A stretch of DNA of 64,000 nt, taken from the NCBI RefSeq assembly GCF_901709675.1, contig NC_051088.1, positions 23,006,193 through 23,070,192 on the forward strand, written 5' to 3'. The DNA comes from Syngnathus acus (lineage: Eukaryota; Chordata; Actinopteri; Syngnathiformes; Syngnathidae). A model generated the notes under the pieces. That model saw only the letters and a list, made by a program, of their open reading frames with translations, was not told the origin of the DNA and made no database searches. The first letter of the stretch is position 1. Each line of letters starts with the position of its first letter. Shown one piece after another: positions 13,853-29,030 of the stretch. The translations under genes and the position numbers were made by a program.

Positions 13853-14532
13853 TAGGATTTACATTGACCTTAAGCGGCAGGCAGAGGTGCGATGAAATCT
13901 GGGAAGCTCTTTATGGATTAAAATGCATTCACTCAATTTGACCTTTACATTGAGCTATCAAACACGTGACGCATTAAATCGGGGTGTTCGTGAGCAAAAG
14001 ACTGACTGACGGAAAAAGAGGGGAGTCCGTCTCGAATTTAGAAACGCTGTTGAAACTGACAAGTTGCATGGGGCTGCTGCTGCTGCTGTAGGCCATGTGA
14101 GTGATGTTGCCCTCGGGTGGCGAGAGAGGAGCACGGCACTGAGTCAAGTCCATCAGCCGGCTGAAAGATTCACTACTCGGGCTTTCATCTGCCTGCTTGT
14201 ACAGCAGCCCATTTGTGTTTCAATGAATTGTGCGTTTGATTTAGGCCCTCAGTGTGTGCGCGAACTGGCACCGTATTGCGCATGCGCGTTGGTCAGGCCA
14301 GCCAGTCAGCCAGTCCCAGGAATGCGCTGACCTCCTGCGCCTGCGCGATTCTCGACTGGACGGCAGAGGCACATAAAGCCTGCTAAATTGCTCTCGGGCA
14401 ATAAAATGGCAATAAATTGGCAACAACAGCGCATTAATCCATCACCAGGGAGCGCTGAAGGTATTGTAAAGCGCCGGGGATGGGAGCAGGAATGATTTCT
14501 GATTTCTTAGCAACTGTAACGCTCGTTTAGTG

Positions 14533-14547
14533 TGCCAGGGGGCAGTA
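14533..14547 (+). promoter_or_regulatory. CTCF-like motif
   Basis: TGCCAGGGGGCAGTA fits the CTCF core on the plus strand. It lies about 40 bp before a long (GA)n array. Confidence 0.35.
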
Positions 14548-14584
14548 AGGAGCGGGAAAGGGCAACGAAGACCCACAAAAAATG

Positions 14585-14585
<1 letters not shown>

Positions 14586-14654
<69 letters not shown>
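14586..14654. repeat. (GA)n microsatellite
   Basis: About 34 uninterrupted GA units. Arg-Glu and Ser-Leu dipeptide frames across it are artefacts. Confidence 0.97.
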
Positions 14655-14656
<2 letters not shown>

Positions 14657-17159
14657 CTGTTGCCAAGCCGGGGTTCTGGCAAGCTGCTAAGTGGGCCCAG
14701 TGGTTCACATTGTCGTTTCCTGTTTCTCTGCCCCTTCCTTTCCTCTCTCTGGTTGGAGCACCGCTCCAACGCCAGCCACCTTGATCTGCCGCCCGAGCCT
14801 TCCTGCCAGAATTGCTCGACCCCAATAGAAAACAGATGAGGCGCTCCGGTTCGCCGTTGGCGCTCGTCATCGTCGAGGCAACACATCTGACATGCATTTG
14901 CACGTAGCTGCTCTTCTCATCCAATGCTCTTATTTTGCAAGATTTGTACTATTGCTTTCAAAATCGTGCAAGGCCATTCTTTTGGCCAGTTTACAACGAC
15001 ACAAAAAGCTCAGTTGAGATTTCAGCACGCCGTCACGCCGGCTGCCCCACAGCGACTCGTATATTTTGAGACCGCATGACACCTCGGCCCTGACATAATA
15101 ACGCGTGAGCAAAGTTAGCGTGTTTGCGCGCTCCTCTGCACGTTCTAAAGTGAACCAGGTGTGCACATGCGTCGATGGAAGGGGTCAAAAGTGCAAAGAC
15201 ATGACCAAGCGCTTTCTTCTTCACCTCCCTCTAACGACCCTTCAGCCGAGCCTCAGCAAAAAATGTAAACTGCGTCGTAAAGCAGCTCACTTTGACTGAC
15301 AGGGGAAATCGCGAGTGACAAGAAGGAGCTCGCTCTGGCTCTCGTTCTCCAGTGCTCCGAGCATTTTTTTTTAACTCAAAGCAACCCGTGCATTCCGCAA
15401 AGCAAGACGAAGTCGTCGCTTCCGCTTCAAGTTAGCGAGGGAAAAAGCCAACATAAAACACCCACACAAAACACGTCCTCGTTTCAATATCCATCCAAAC
15501 GTCCATCGCAGCAAAAGAGCGAAATGTAAAACTACTTGCACAAAGTTAGCCGGCGGTCCAACACTTGGCCCAAGGAGCATCATAAATGGCCACCCACGTA
15601 CAAGTACGACACCTACGACCGCGACGAGATCCCGTCATCAATCATCTGCCATCAGCCTCTTTTTCACCCTCTTTTATTACCAATGTGTTTACTTCTAATC
15701 AGCGTAATGGACTCCGCTGTGAGCGTTGCTTGAAATCGTCTTTAACGTATATACATTCTCCCTCTCTCTCTTGGTACATATATCGTTGAGCCCCTGGTAA
15801 TGACAGAATGGCGGTTGTAATGTTGAAATATAAAAGAAGCTGCCAAGATCCTCTTTATCCCGTGTCGGGCCGTATTTTATGCGTTGGATGATTTGCTATG
15901 CGACGCGGCTTTATAAAGTATTTAGCGAGCCTTTATAAGCCGTTCCAAATGATAACACATCTTTTGTGGGGCCTCCAGTTTATTCGTATCGAATATCAGA
16001 GCGCGGCAGGTTTCAATCCGATACTGGCTGGAAAGGGCTCAAGAAATCGTCAAATTGCAAATATGACATGTTTTACTGTAAATGGATGCCGTCCCCCCCA
16101 TTTCTTTGAAGCAGCTGGACTTTTTTCACGCGGTTGTTTGGCGGGCATTTTGGACCGCATAATCCGTATGCGACGTAACACTAGAGAGTTTACGGCATTG
16201 TTGAGGCGAGAGGGAGGGACAATGCGGCGGTCAGCTGCGGGTCAAATATTGTCGGGGCTCAAAGCCGGAGTCCGAACGTGTCTGTTCCGAATGCTAACGG
16301 ATTAGCGCCGGCCGCACATACGGCCACACGGGGTAACTTAAGACGACTTTTAACGGCATAGGCTGCCAAGAAGTCGCTGTCATAAAATGGGCGACACGTG
16401 ATGTCTGAGGCCTGTAAACCGGCTTGGCTGCGGGGAGGGGCGGCGCCACGGAGAGAGAAAAAAAAAGCAGGTGGGCTCGGCGTTGGCCGACCTTGTTTGT
16501 CAAGACCTGCAAGGTATGAGGGAGGGCAGCTCGTGCGCTCACTCACAGCCAGCGGCAGTGTTATCATCCAAAGCAGGTCGGCTCGAAAAAAAAAATCAAA
16601 GGCTGCAAGGGCCACTTAAAGGCCACAATGTTGACCTTCAATTTCTTGACCTTCAATTTCAATTGGAGGCCTAAGGCAAACGCTTTCTCACATCAATATG
16701 ATTTTTTTTTAATCCACCACATATTCATTGACACCATTTTGCTTCCATTTCTTCTGCTTTCTTTTGGTGCTTAGAGAAATATGTTTGGCTCATTATCACC
16801 ACCTTTTGGCCACACCCAAGTCGTATTTTAGTAGAAGTTGCAGGACCAGCCAACCTTGGAAAAAAAGTAGTGCTTGTAGTCTGACAACAAATTGGTTGTT
16901 TCACTACACCCTAAAAATTGGAGCCACCCAGCAAGTTGGCTCATAAACAACAAAAACAGCACACTTGTCAAGTTCCACCATTTGTTTGATTCCTACGGGC
17001 CGACCTGGCACATTTGACCTGGTCTCTATCGAGCTCTGACCAGACGGCGGTGTGACGGCGGAAGTCGTTTTTAGAAATCCAAACGACTGCTTTCAATCTG
17101 GCACCAACGAGGCTTTACAGTGTGCGCTCGGCGTCATTTTGACTCCTAATTACGAAGAG
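14655..17159. other. Intergenic DNA, no gene recognised
   Basis: No coding exon is recognised. The part at about 15830-16100 is richer in TTTATAA and TTTATT words than its surroundings and contains no simple repeat, so it could hold regulatory sequence. A short direct repeat of TTGACCTTCAATTTC occurs near 16630-16660. Confidence 0.4.
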
Positions 17160-17960
17160 TGAGGATGTTGAGCTTGTCTAATGGGCACTGGCAGTCGTCA
17201 GACACGCTGCGGCAACAGCCTGAATCGCATGGTGTCATTTGCCAGCGGGGAACAATGAGCTCATCTCGCGGGGGGAGCGTCGTGGCCGCAATTTAAAAGC
17301 CATCGAGATGCCTCTGCCTTTTATAGAGCTGCCTGTGCGGTAAATAAGAGTTGCGTTTGCTACATGCCACGCTCTGTGTCTTTCGAGCTCGGATTCGCAG
17401 CGCATTTCGCTGCCGAGTTCACACATTCGGATGTTAATTGCGCCAATTTTTTCCTGATCCTTTTGCTGCTGCTGTCTTGCCAGTAATTGGGTACAATTAT
17501 GCCAGCGGATGATTTCTCTACATGAAGTCTCGAGTAGATTTAGCAACCATCATTAGCAGCAACAGCGCGCCTTTCACTGAAAGAAAAACAGGCAGGCACA
17601 CAAAAGTTATGGCGCTCCAATTTGTAATCCAATTATCTCCTAATGAATAAAACACTATTGCGATTCGCTGGGACTGTGCGATGGCCGGAGTAGACTTACT
17701 TAATACTCTCAACCCCCTCCCCTCCCCTGTCTCTCTTTCTGCAAATTAATTTATGGTCTAATTACTGGACAAGCCTCCAGATATGAAGGAACACAAATCA
17801 CTATCCCTTAGCGGTTGGCAGAAAAAAGGCAGAGGATAATTGAAAATGTAGAAGGGGATCGATAGTTAGAAGCCCAAGGTTACATGAAGTGCGACGTTAC
17901 AATTAAAATGGAGATATGATGCATTGCATGATCCGCGGCAAACTGGTGCTGCGGTAGCTG
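17160..17960. promoter_or_regulatory. Candidate conserved non-coding block rich in homeodomain-type sites
   Basis: This segment has no open coding structure and no simple repeats. It contains many TAAT/ATTA words, for example TGTTAATTGCG, CCAATTATCTCC, AAATTAATTTATGG, CTAATTACTGG and CAATTAAAATGG. Its even complexity differs from the flanking repeat-laden DNA. If the window lies beside a HOXC cluster, as the genes suggest, such blocks could be enhancers. This is inference from word content only. Confidence 0.3.
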
Positions 17961-18214
17961 AAAATGCCTTTGCACTCACACAAAAAAAAAAAAAAAGAGC
18001 ACGGAGCTGTTGAAAGACACGTTTCCAACACATGGCGCTTGCACACGGCTAGCTAGCTTGTAAAATATGTGCCGTTTCAGTCTCACATGGGCAGCCTGGA
18101 CCGCCTCTGCACACGTGGACAGACAGGTCTGGTGGTCTCCCGAAAGGCCAGATGCCCAAAAGCCTTGTCAGCCAGGCCCGGTCCCGCGTGCCTGGCTGTC
18201 TCGTGCGTTTACCT

Positions 18215-18380
18215 CTGGCCTGTTAAAAGTGATATCAGCTCATAGAGGGCAAGCATTAGCATTTGCATTTTATTGGAAGCGCTGAGATTTAGAGCAGAGG
18301 ATATATCAGCTCTGAGCAGGCAGAATTAGTTAACAATGCATTACCTGCCTTTTATGGCAGCCATAACTCTTCTCCTCTGG
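18215..18380. promoter_or_regulatory. Candidate conserved non-coding block
   Basis: An unusually smooth, moderately AT-rich segment holds GATATCAGC and ATATATCAGC words, an HNF1-like half-palindrome (AGTTAACAATGCATTA) and a near-palindrome around TTTTATGGCAGCCATAA. No codon structure is evident. The call rests on motif density, not on any alignment. Confidence 0.3.
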
Positions 18381-20304
18381 TGGAGAGGCGAGATGAGGGA
18401 GTGGGGGTGGTGCCGCAGTGGGTGGGGGTTGCTGAAGGGGGAACCGAGCCAGCAGAGGGGTGGAGGAGGAGGAGCATTTGGAACCAACTGGCTTTCTGGT
18501 CCCAGGAGCATGCACATCAAGTGTGATGGCTCCCCAAATTAGAGCATCACATGGCAATGGCCTTGCCACACCTCAGTGCACCAGTCATCGCCACCACGCT
18601 TTATATCAGCCAGCAATGAGCTCGCTAACAGTAACACGCAAGTCAGCTCCTCCATCATTGACGAGCATCATTTGAAAGACAAAACGGCACGGTGTGTGGC
18701 AGTGCCTGCCATTGTTGCACAGTCACCCCCCTTCTAAACACTCATCTGGTGTGATGCGTCGTTGGGGGAGCTGGCCGCCCTCTTCTGCCGCTGCGGCCAA
18801 TCATGCCCTGAGGAACTCATTTGCGCGGCATGCTGGGAGTGGATTGGAAGTTCGAGGGCTGCCATGAAATCCAACAGATCCACGTACGCCTATCAATGGT
18901 GGTTATGTGCGGCACAAGGCCATGAGATGCACTTGAATGAAATTTAACAAAGGCACAACAATGCAAGACCTCAAAAAGGGGAAAAACAGGGGAAAAGAAT
19001 TACACATATTTACACTCTGGCCACATTCTGAAAATCGAACAGATGAAATTTATTTTGACCTTGAAGCAGACATTGACAAACTGAATGTCATTAGCTTTTG
19101 TTTTGTTTTAGCATGATGGCTATGGATCAGCTGAATTTATCCAACACAGGTTCTTCGGATGAGCTCTTCCAACGACTATTCTCACGTGATGTGTTGAAAA
19201 AATTGAGCTTAAATGTGTCTTGTAATGCTAAATGGAGCATGTCTCTGGCACACATGACATTTTTAGCTGTAAAGCAATGGTCGGTTGTGCTCTGTGCCGC
19301 TACATGTGTTGTTGCCGCGCATGAGCAGCAGCCCCCCCGACCCCCAACCAAATCTACCAGCCGGGGTTCATGGTCAGCGCCGTTCCAAGCTCCATAAAAC
19401 AGCCTGCTGTTTCATCCCTTTGCCCAGCTTAACGGTCCCTAGGGCTGCAAATTTACTAGTGACCTTTGCATCGTCGTTACAGCAGAACAGGCTTTTTGCT
19501 CGGGAAATTCCATCACTTTAGGTGTAACTGAGCAGCTCTCTGTATGCATGCCTGCGTGCTCACTGTAAAGGGCACTAAGAGAAAGGGGAGGGGCTGGGGC
19601 TGTTGAGGGACTCGTGGGTCAACGATTGTTGCCATTTACTTTTGGATCCACAAAGCAAAAATAAGTCTAACGGGACATAAATATTCTAATACACAACCCC
19701 GATTTTACTTTGAGCGAGCTAGGGCTGTAATTGGTGAAACGTTGATTGGTTCAAATGACTTAAACTGAAAACGGAAGGTGTTTAGATCCTCAGCCAGTGC
19801 GCAAAAAAGCAGTTACTGGATCAGATGAACGCCGTTGCTGAAGTGCAAACCCACCCACCTTAAATTAGGCCGGAAAACAATGCAGGTAAAAAAAAAAAGA
19901 ATGCTTTTTGTCCAACAGTGACACCTGCTGGTGATATAGGCTGGTACAAGACATTTCCTCCGTAAAAAAAAAAAGTGTACTCAACATTTTTTTTGCCTTT
20001 GACTGTTGCATCCAATTAATGTGTTATTGTTTTTAGTTTCCTGCCCTCTTACAAGCCCACCAGCTGAATACATACATTGCTGTGTCAAAAAAAAAAAAAG
20101 CCCATTTGGGATTAAAAATGGAACCCACACAAGACTTAACCGAAGCTCCTTGGTTGCTTTTTCTTTTTTGCAAAAAACAAAAAAAAACAAAATTGTGTCA
20201 AAATGCCCCAATTTTCTGGGCCAGTTCAATTTTTAACCCAGCAGTTGTAAGGGTGTCCATCTTGGGAATGTTTGCGATTAGAAAAACAAACAAAACCAAC
20301 AGCA
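18381..20304. other. Intergenic DNA between the upstream desert and cbx5
   Basis: No gene is recognised. Several A runs of 10-13 bases lie at 19889-20100. A purine-rich (G/A) stretch at about 18380-18475 is likely chance. The 3' end of cbx5 on the minus strand begins close to the right edge. Confidence 0.45.
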
Positions 20305-21017
20305 GATTCACCATCGAAACAATTTATTGAAGTATGTTGCCATACTCTGTTTAACATCACAAAAGGAACGGCTCACGTTTTTGTTTAAAAAGTCTGCAAT
20401 GTTTAAGAAAAAGAAAAGTGTAAAAAGACTGTCACGCCAGAACTACTGAAGGCTTTGTTGCTAAGTAAAATAAAGCTCATTAAAAACATATTTGGCCCTA
20501 AAAACTAGTTTGGAACACACGACACCCACTTTTTAAAACATGTCACCCATCTTGGAAAGTATCTGTGAAGACAAAATGACAGGAAGCACTGAAGAATAGT
20601 TGCCAATCAAATGAAGGCAGGATACGCCTGATCAGGCAACATTCTAAAGCTTCGAGTCACGATGATCAAAACCATGACTCACCCATTAAAGGTGACGTGA
20701 TTTCAGGACTAATATTTGGAAATGAAACGCACCGACTTATCGTCGGCAATGGCGAGCGTCGCCGTGTTCATCCACAAGGTGGCAGCGAGCGCAAACGCGC
20801 CCGCCGGTGACTGATGCAGCAGTTTCTCATTCGCGACGGGACACCCGATGACAAAAAGATTGGTCTAAAGAGGGTTGGCGGTCTGTGTCCACTGTATGAG
20901 CGTCTTTGTCGGACAATGTACAGCGTGTGGGGATGCAGTTGGGGGGGGTTAAAAATGTCTGACTCGAGCTTGTCCGTGTGGCGGAGAAGTTTTCCTTTCC
21001 CGTGGAGGCGAACAAAC
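20305..21017 (-). other. cbx5: cbx5 3' untranslated region (inferred)
   Basis: The DNA continues after the cbx5 stop codon without another splice acceptor. A minus-strand AATAAA lies at 20323-20328, so a 3' UTR of roughly 0.7 kb ending near 20305 is likely. The UTR contains short A/T runs and a CTCF-like match (CCACAAGGTGGCAGCG, plus strand, 20772-20787). The extent is inferred from the poly(A) signal alone. Confidence 0.6.
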
Positions 21018-23200
<2,183 letters not shown>

Positions 23201-23876
23201 CGGTGCGTAAAAAGCGCGCCTTAAAGCTCACAATGAACGAATGTCTCCGCCCCTCAGCCAGCTTCTGACCTATATTGGCCGCCCGTCATCCGCTCATCCT
23301 TTCCTCGTCCCTAACTATTGCAAGCCCATTTCTTATTACCATCAGTCGAAGCTTAATGCATCATTATTAGGGGAGAAAAACGAAAGAATGAGAAAACGAG
23401 GGAACATATACATAAGACATTACAGTAATTATGGTAGCTTATGAACTCTAATAACAGCGATGCGCATGTCCCCACCAAAAAACAAATGTCGTTATGAATG
23501 ACGTTCAATCGCAAATGACCGACATTTAAAACTTGTATAGATGTATATACTGGTTTGTGATTAAAATATGTATTGCAAATGCGATCGTTAATGCAGAAAA
23601 TGCATTCGAGTATTTGGGTCGTACGGAAAATGCGGGCACGCCTACCTCGATAGCGATTGGAGCTCATGGCTGATTGACAGGATTGTGTCCAATAAATACA
23701 CTTGTTTGAGTGACGCCACACCTCAGCGGGAACCCCTGACCAATCGCTGAGTCAAAGAGGTGGATCTGTAACTATTTATTCTACTGTTGAGAGGCAGTCT
23801 TGGCGTGCCTGCCTGACGCGGTTCACCTTTTTCAGTGAAATTGAAGCGCGTCGGCTGAAGTTACTCTGCGTGCAAA
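23201..23876. promoter_or_regulatory. Bidirectional promoter between cbx5 and hnrnpa1
   Basis: Roughly 0.65-0.8 kb separates the divergent genes. It contains CCAAT boxes in both orientations: TATATTGGCC near 23272 and TCCAATAAA and GACCAATCGC near 23688-23745. The hnrnpa1 leader includes a pyrimidine run (CACCTTTTTC near 23824-23833) that would suit a TOP-type start. Mammalian HNRNPA2B1-CBX3 has the same divergent layout and is the classic ubiquitous chromatin opening element, so the arrangement is ancestral to the paralogons. Activity is inferred, not seen. Confidence 0.75.
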
Positions 23877-25933
<2,057 letters not shown>

Positions 25934-26440
25934 AGTGACTAAAGGGGTGAGTATTGATGCCGTGGCCACCGGCTTTCCAGTCTTTTTAGTAACAGGGAGC
26001 CGTTGTTCGGTGCTCATAACCTTTAAAAAAATATTTTTAAAAAACTCAGGATCTCAGGTCCTATGAAGTCAGCGCGCAGTTAACAATGTTGTTCCGTATT
26101 GTTCAACAGGGCTGAGTACTTAGGAGAGGAAGTGACAGCAAGAGGAGAGCAAGGAGAGGAAGTGACAGGGCAGCTGCAGGTGTACCTCCTAAATCTGCTC
26201 AGCCAAACACGTGGCAGGTTACTTCCGCAGCGACAGATGTATACTAGGTTAAACAAAAAAAAATGGAGGGTGGTGTTCCATTAAGCGTTTTTGTGTTTTG
26301 ATTTTGTTTTATCAAATTTTGTTTCTGGAAAGCAAGCATTCCAATGAGGGTTTTATGTAGATATGTTGTCCTTAATCTCTGGTTTTATTTGTAACTGCAT
26401 CCAAGTTGAGCTGAAATAAACAAACTTTCAGTCTTTTTAC
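25934..26440 (+). other. hnrnpa1: hnrnpa1 spliced 3' UTR with proximal poly(A) site
   Basis: Thirteen bases after the stop codon a donor (GTGAGT at 25947) appears. An acceptor follows at 26108-26109 (TTCAACAG), so the 3' UTR is spliced. The short stop-to-junction distance should avoid nonsense-mediated decay. The UTR exon starts with a purine-rich block (GGAGAGGAAGTGACAG) and later has AAGCATTCCAATGAGGG and TTTTATGTAGATAT. These resemble what I recall of the mammalian HNRNPA1 3' UTR. AATAAA lies at 26415-26420. Confidence 0.75.
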
Positions 26441-26619
26441 AAACTCTTGTTAGCCTCCTTTAGTGGTTTTGGGAAGAGGGCCGGCCGGCCGGCTGACTTT
26501 TGCATACAGCTGGGGAGCACCGCGAGCAGAGCCCAATGACAGAGCATCCACGCGGTAGGCCTCGACCGGTTGAGGGCTGACAGGGGTTCGAAAAGGCTCG
26601 CTCGCGCTTGCTACGCAGG

Positions 26620-27290
26620 TCATCCGAGGGACGCTAGCTTACATGCGCTCTGTGAGGCTAGCCGTGGAAGCCAGCTGAGGGAGAGAAGTAGCAATCGTCG
26701 CCAGGAGCGTTGAAGCAGGGGAGGGTGAGGACAGAAGCCTGAGGCTAGCAAGGCAGCAGCTTCCAAAGGCTTAAATGCTACCTGTGTAGGTAAGACAAGA
26801 CTTCTCAACGCACACCTTGCTTGATCATGTCCATGTGGTAGTCAGATGTGTGGCACAGTAATGATTAAAGTCTTTTCATGAAATTGCCCATCCCAATGAG
26901 ACATAATATTTGCATGCCGCCAATCCGTTCCAGCGGCCGCTGGATTCCATTGACTTTGTCCTTCTAATTTCAGGCGACATACAAGTTCGGCCACGGCGGA
27001 ACGACCTCGTACGTATCACCGGCAAATGGCTACATCAGGTACAACCGGCGATGCTCTGCCTTTTATTTGGATTGAAATTGCACGTTGAATTCAAGAAATG
27101 ACACCAATTGTCGTGAACCTGGACCTCATCTGATGGAGTGGATTCTTGAACAAGCAAAACTTGATGCTCTGCGTTTCTCTTGCAGGATTCTGGAGAACGA
27201 CTGCAGATTTTATTTATTTTTTATATTCATCTGAAGAGACCAATGTTTCATTTTTTTAAAAATAAATTTTATTTTCATAAAGAGGTGGTG
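26620..27290 (+). ncRNA. Possible distal hnrnpa1 3' exons or separate short polyadenylated RNA
   Basis: Three exon-like segments follow hnrnpa1 on the same strand. A purine-rich one ends at a strong donor (GTGTAG then GTAAGAC, near 26788). A 65-base one at 26974-27038 is bounded by CTAATTTCAG and GTACAAC. A last one begins at 27186 after TCTCTTGCAG, with AATAAA at 27261-27266. No protein family is recognised in any frame. It could be an alternative 3' UTR of hnrnpa1 or an independent non-coding transcript. Signals are seen; transcription is inference. Confidence 0.35.
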
Positions 27291-27326
27291 TTTTAACTTG
27301 TGGAACACGGAATGCACAACAAAACA

Positions 27327-27430
27327 CCCGACGTGAACGCACTTTTCCTTACGAGCGTCGCCCCGACATGAACGTTCTTTTCCCTACGAGTGTTTACCCG
27401 ACCTGAACGCTCATTTCCTTTCGAATTGCG
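27327..27430. repeat. Three tandem copies of a ~35-bp unit in the nfe2 3' UTR
   Basis: Units at 27327-27360, 27361-27396 and 27397-27430 each start CCCGAC, continue TGAACG and then CATTTTCCTTACGAG-like sequence. They are diverged (roughly 75-85% by eye), so the duplication is not recent. The last copy ends directly at the nfe2 stop codon on the other strand. Confidence 0.85.
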
Positions 27431-28762
27431 CTATTCTTTCTCGCGCAACGTCGTGTGAGGCACCAGATAGGTTTCTCCGTCCGCCATCTGTTGCAAGCAG
27501 TACTCGTCGACGGAATACGGTCGTCCGCTTTCATCCGTCAGCTGAGAAAACACCTCGGTGTAGAGTTGGCTGAGGTGACGCTTGATGTACGTCAAGCTGT
27601 GCTGGAATTCCAACCTCTGCTGCACCAGGCTGTCTCTGTGAGCCTGCAGCTGAGCCAGCTCTCTTTCCAGATGAATGATACTGTCCAGTTTGCGCTTGCG
27701 ACAGTTTTGAGCTGCCACTTTGTTCTTGCCCCTGCGCCTAATGTCCTTGATCAGCGCCAGTTGGGCATCGTTCAGGGTGTGCTGCGTCAGCAACTCGTTG
27801 AAGTCATCCACTGGCAGGTTGACGATCTTCTCCAACGGGAAGGGGATCTTTAATGCCGCCGCTCGCCTCTCATCCTTGCTGGCTGCTGTCTGGACGGCCC
27901 CTTGAGCTTTTGAATGCACGGCGTGTTGCCAGCTCCCTCTGCTGGCTGACTCGGGGCGGTAAAGGTCACCCAAAGTCAGATTTTTGGCTGGCTCGGGATT
28001 CGGCATGTTGAACAGCGAATGGCTTGAATGCGGTTGGGCTGCGAAATAAGATTCTTGCGCACCCGGGTAAGCGTCAAAGCGACTCTGGTAATCTGTCTGG
28101 TAGTTGGGTGCTCTTCCGCCGCCCGTTTCCCCGTCACATGCGACGGACATGTCCAAACCCCTGTAGGCCGCCATTAAACCAGCGGCGGAAGTTTCCGGTG
28201 AGGCCAAAGGTGGGCTGGAGCCCAGCGAGAGTCCAGAGTCTGACTCCAAATCATCTGCCGAAGGAGCAAACGAACCATGGCCGCGTGTTGTCCACATGGC
28301 GCGACGGGGCACACCGCCGTTGGGCCTTCTGTCATCTCGACCGGCTTCCGCTGAGCCCATCTGTCCCGCGAGAGCCATCGTCTGATCAAGTTGCGGTCCC
28401 GGGTGCTCATAGAGTTGCTCTGCGCGGTGACCTTCGGAGTAACCTCCGTCGTACGCGTCGGCCGGGCCCACCTCAAATGCGGCGGAATGGCGGGGAGCGG
28501 GCCCGTATGCGCCCATCGGAGGCGCTGGCTCGATACTTTGGTACTGGCTTGTTTGGTAGGAGCTGTCGGCAGATGTCTCCAAGCCCTGCAACAACAACAA
28601 GCAGTCAGGCCGGGAGTCCGAACGACGGTCTGGTGGCCACTTTTTGTTTTGCAGTCTGCCGCATATACTAAAAACTGAAAAAAAAAGGGCCTATGCAAAT
28701 GCTGCTGCTGCGGTCACCTGCAACTCTGTTATGGCCATCAACTCCTGCCAGGCGGCGTCCAT
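27431..28762 (-). CDS. nfe2: Transcription factor NF-E2 45 kDa subunit (CNC-bZIP)
   Basis: NFE2 pairs with small MAF proteins on MARE sites and drives erythroid and megakaryocyte genes. Two coding exons, 28762-28718 and 28585-27431, are joined GT-AG in phase 0 and give 399 residues (human 373). The chain opens MDAAWQELMAITELQ, matching the human NFE2 motif TWQEIMSITELQGL. A disordered middle has ESDSGLSLGSSP near 130. The C-terminal third holds the CNC motif KIVNLPVDDFNELL, the basic region NKVAAQNCRKRKL (about 303-315), a leucine zipper and a final LVPH. Human NFE2 has an upstream N-terminal exon segment not found here. nfe2l1 and nfe2l3 are much longer and lack this short N-terminus. The gene converges on hnrnpa1; its poly(A) signal lies at 27268-27273, minus strand. 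Confidence 0.94.
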
Positions 28763-29030
28763 GTCTGTCTGCGAATGTTGCGCTCCATGAGCTCTACCGC
28801 CGAGGAAATGAGCAGGCGCTCCGCCGCACGCTCTGCTCGAAGGGAAGGCCAGTAGCTTGAAAGAGAGCAAAAAATATTTGAGTGTCGACGCGAGGGAAAA
28901 CTGTAAATCCAAAGTCTTTGACAAGCCCTACCTCGCAGGTCCTCCTTGGCGGGGGCACGTAGTTTGCTGTTGAACACATTTAGGCCACGCTCTTGTTGCA
29001 GAAGTTCAACCTTGTAAGGATTCACTTATC
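28763..29030 (-). other. nfe2: nfe2 5' UTR exons (inferred)
   Basis: The ATG exon has a strong acceptor at 28856-28857 (pyrimidine-rich GCTCTCTTTCAAG on the minus strand), giving 93 bases of leader. A further upstream exon probably ends at 28932, where the minus strand reads CTGCGAG then GTAGGG. Its 5' limit is unknown. Confidence 0.5.

Noticed and set aside
14586-14654. Arg-Glu and Ser-Leu repeat proteins
   Set aside because: They are translations of the (GA)n microsatellite.
1-20300. Possible hox or other coding genes in the left 20 kb
   Set aside because: No homeodomain or other protein domain appears in any frame, and no set of frames is linked by plausible splice sites.
26470-26620. 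A tRNA-like B box (GGGGTTCGAAA) after hnrnpa1
   Set aside because: No matching A box, acceptor stem or cloverleaf could be formed around it.
28932-29025. An upstream coding exon or uORF for nfe2
   Set aside because: The frame would have to start at GTG, and after splicing it meets a stop before the nfe2 ATG. It is better treated as leader.
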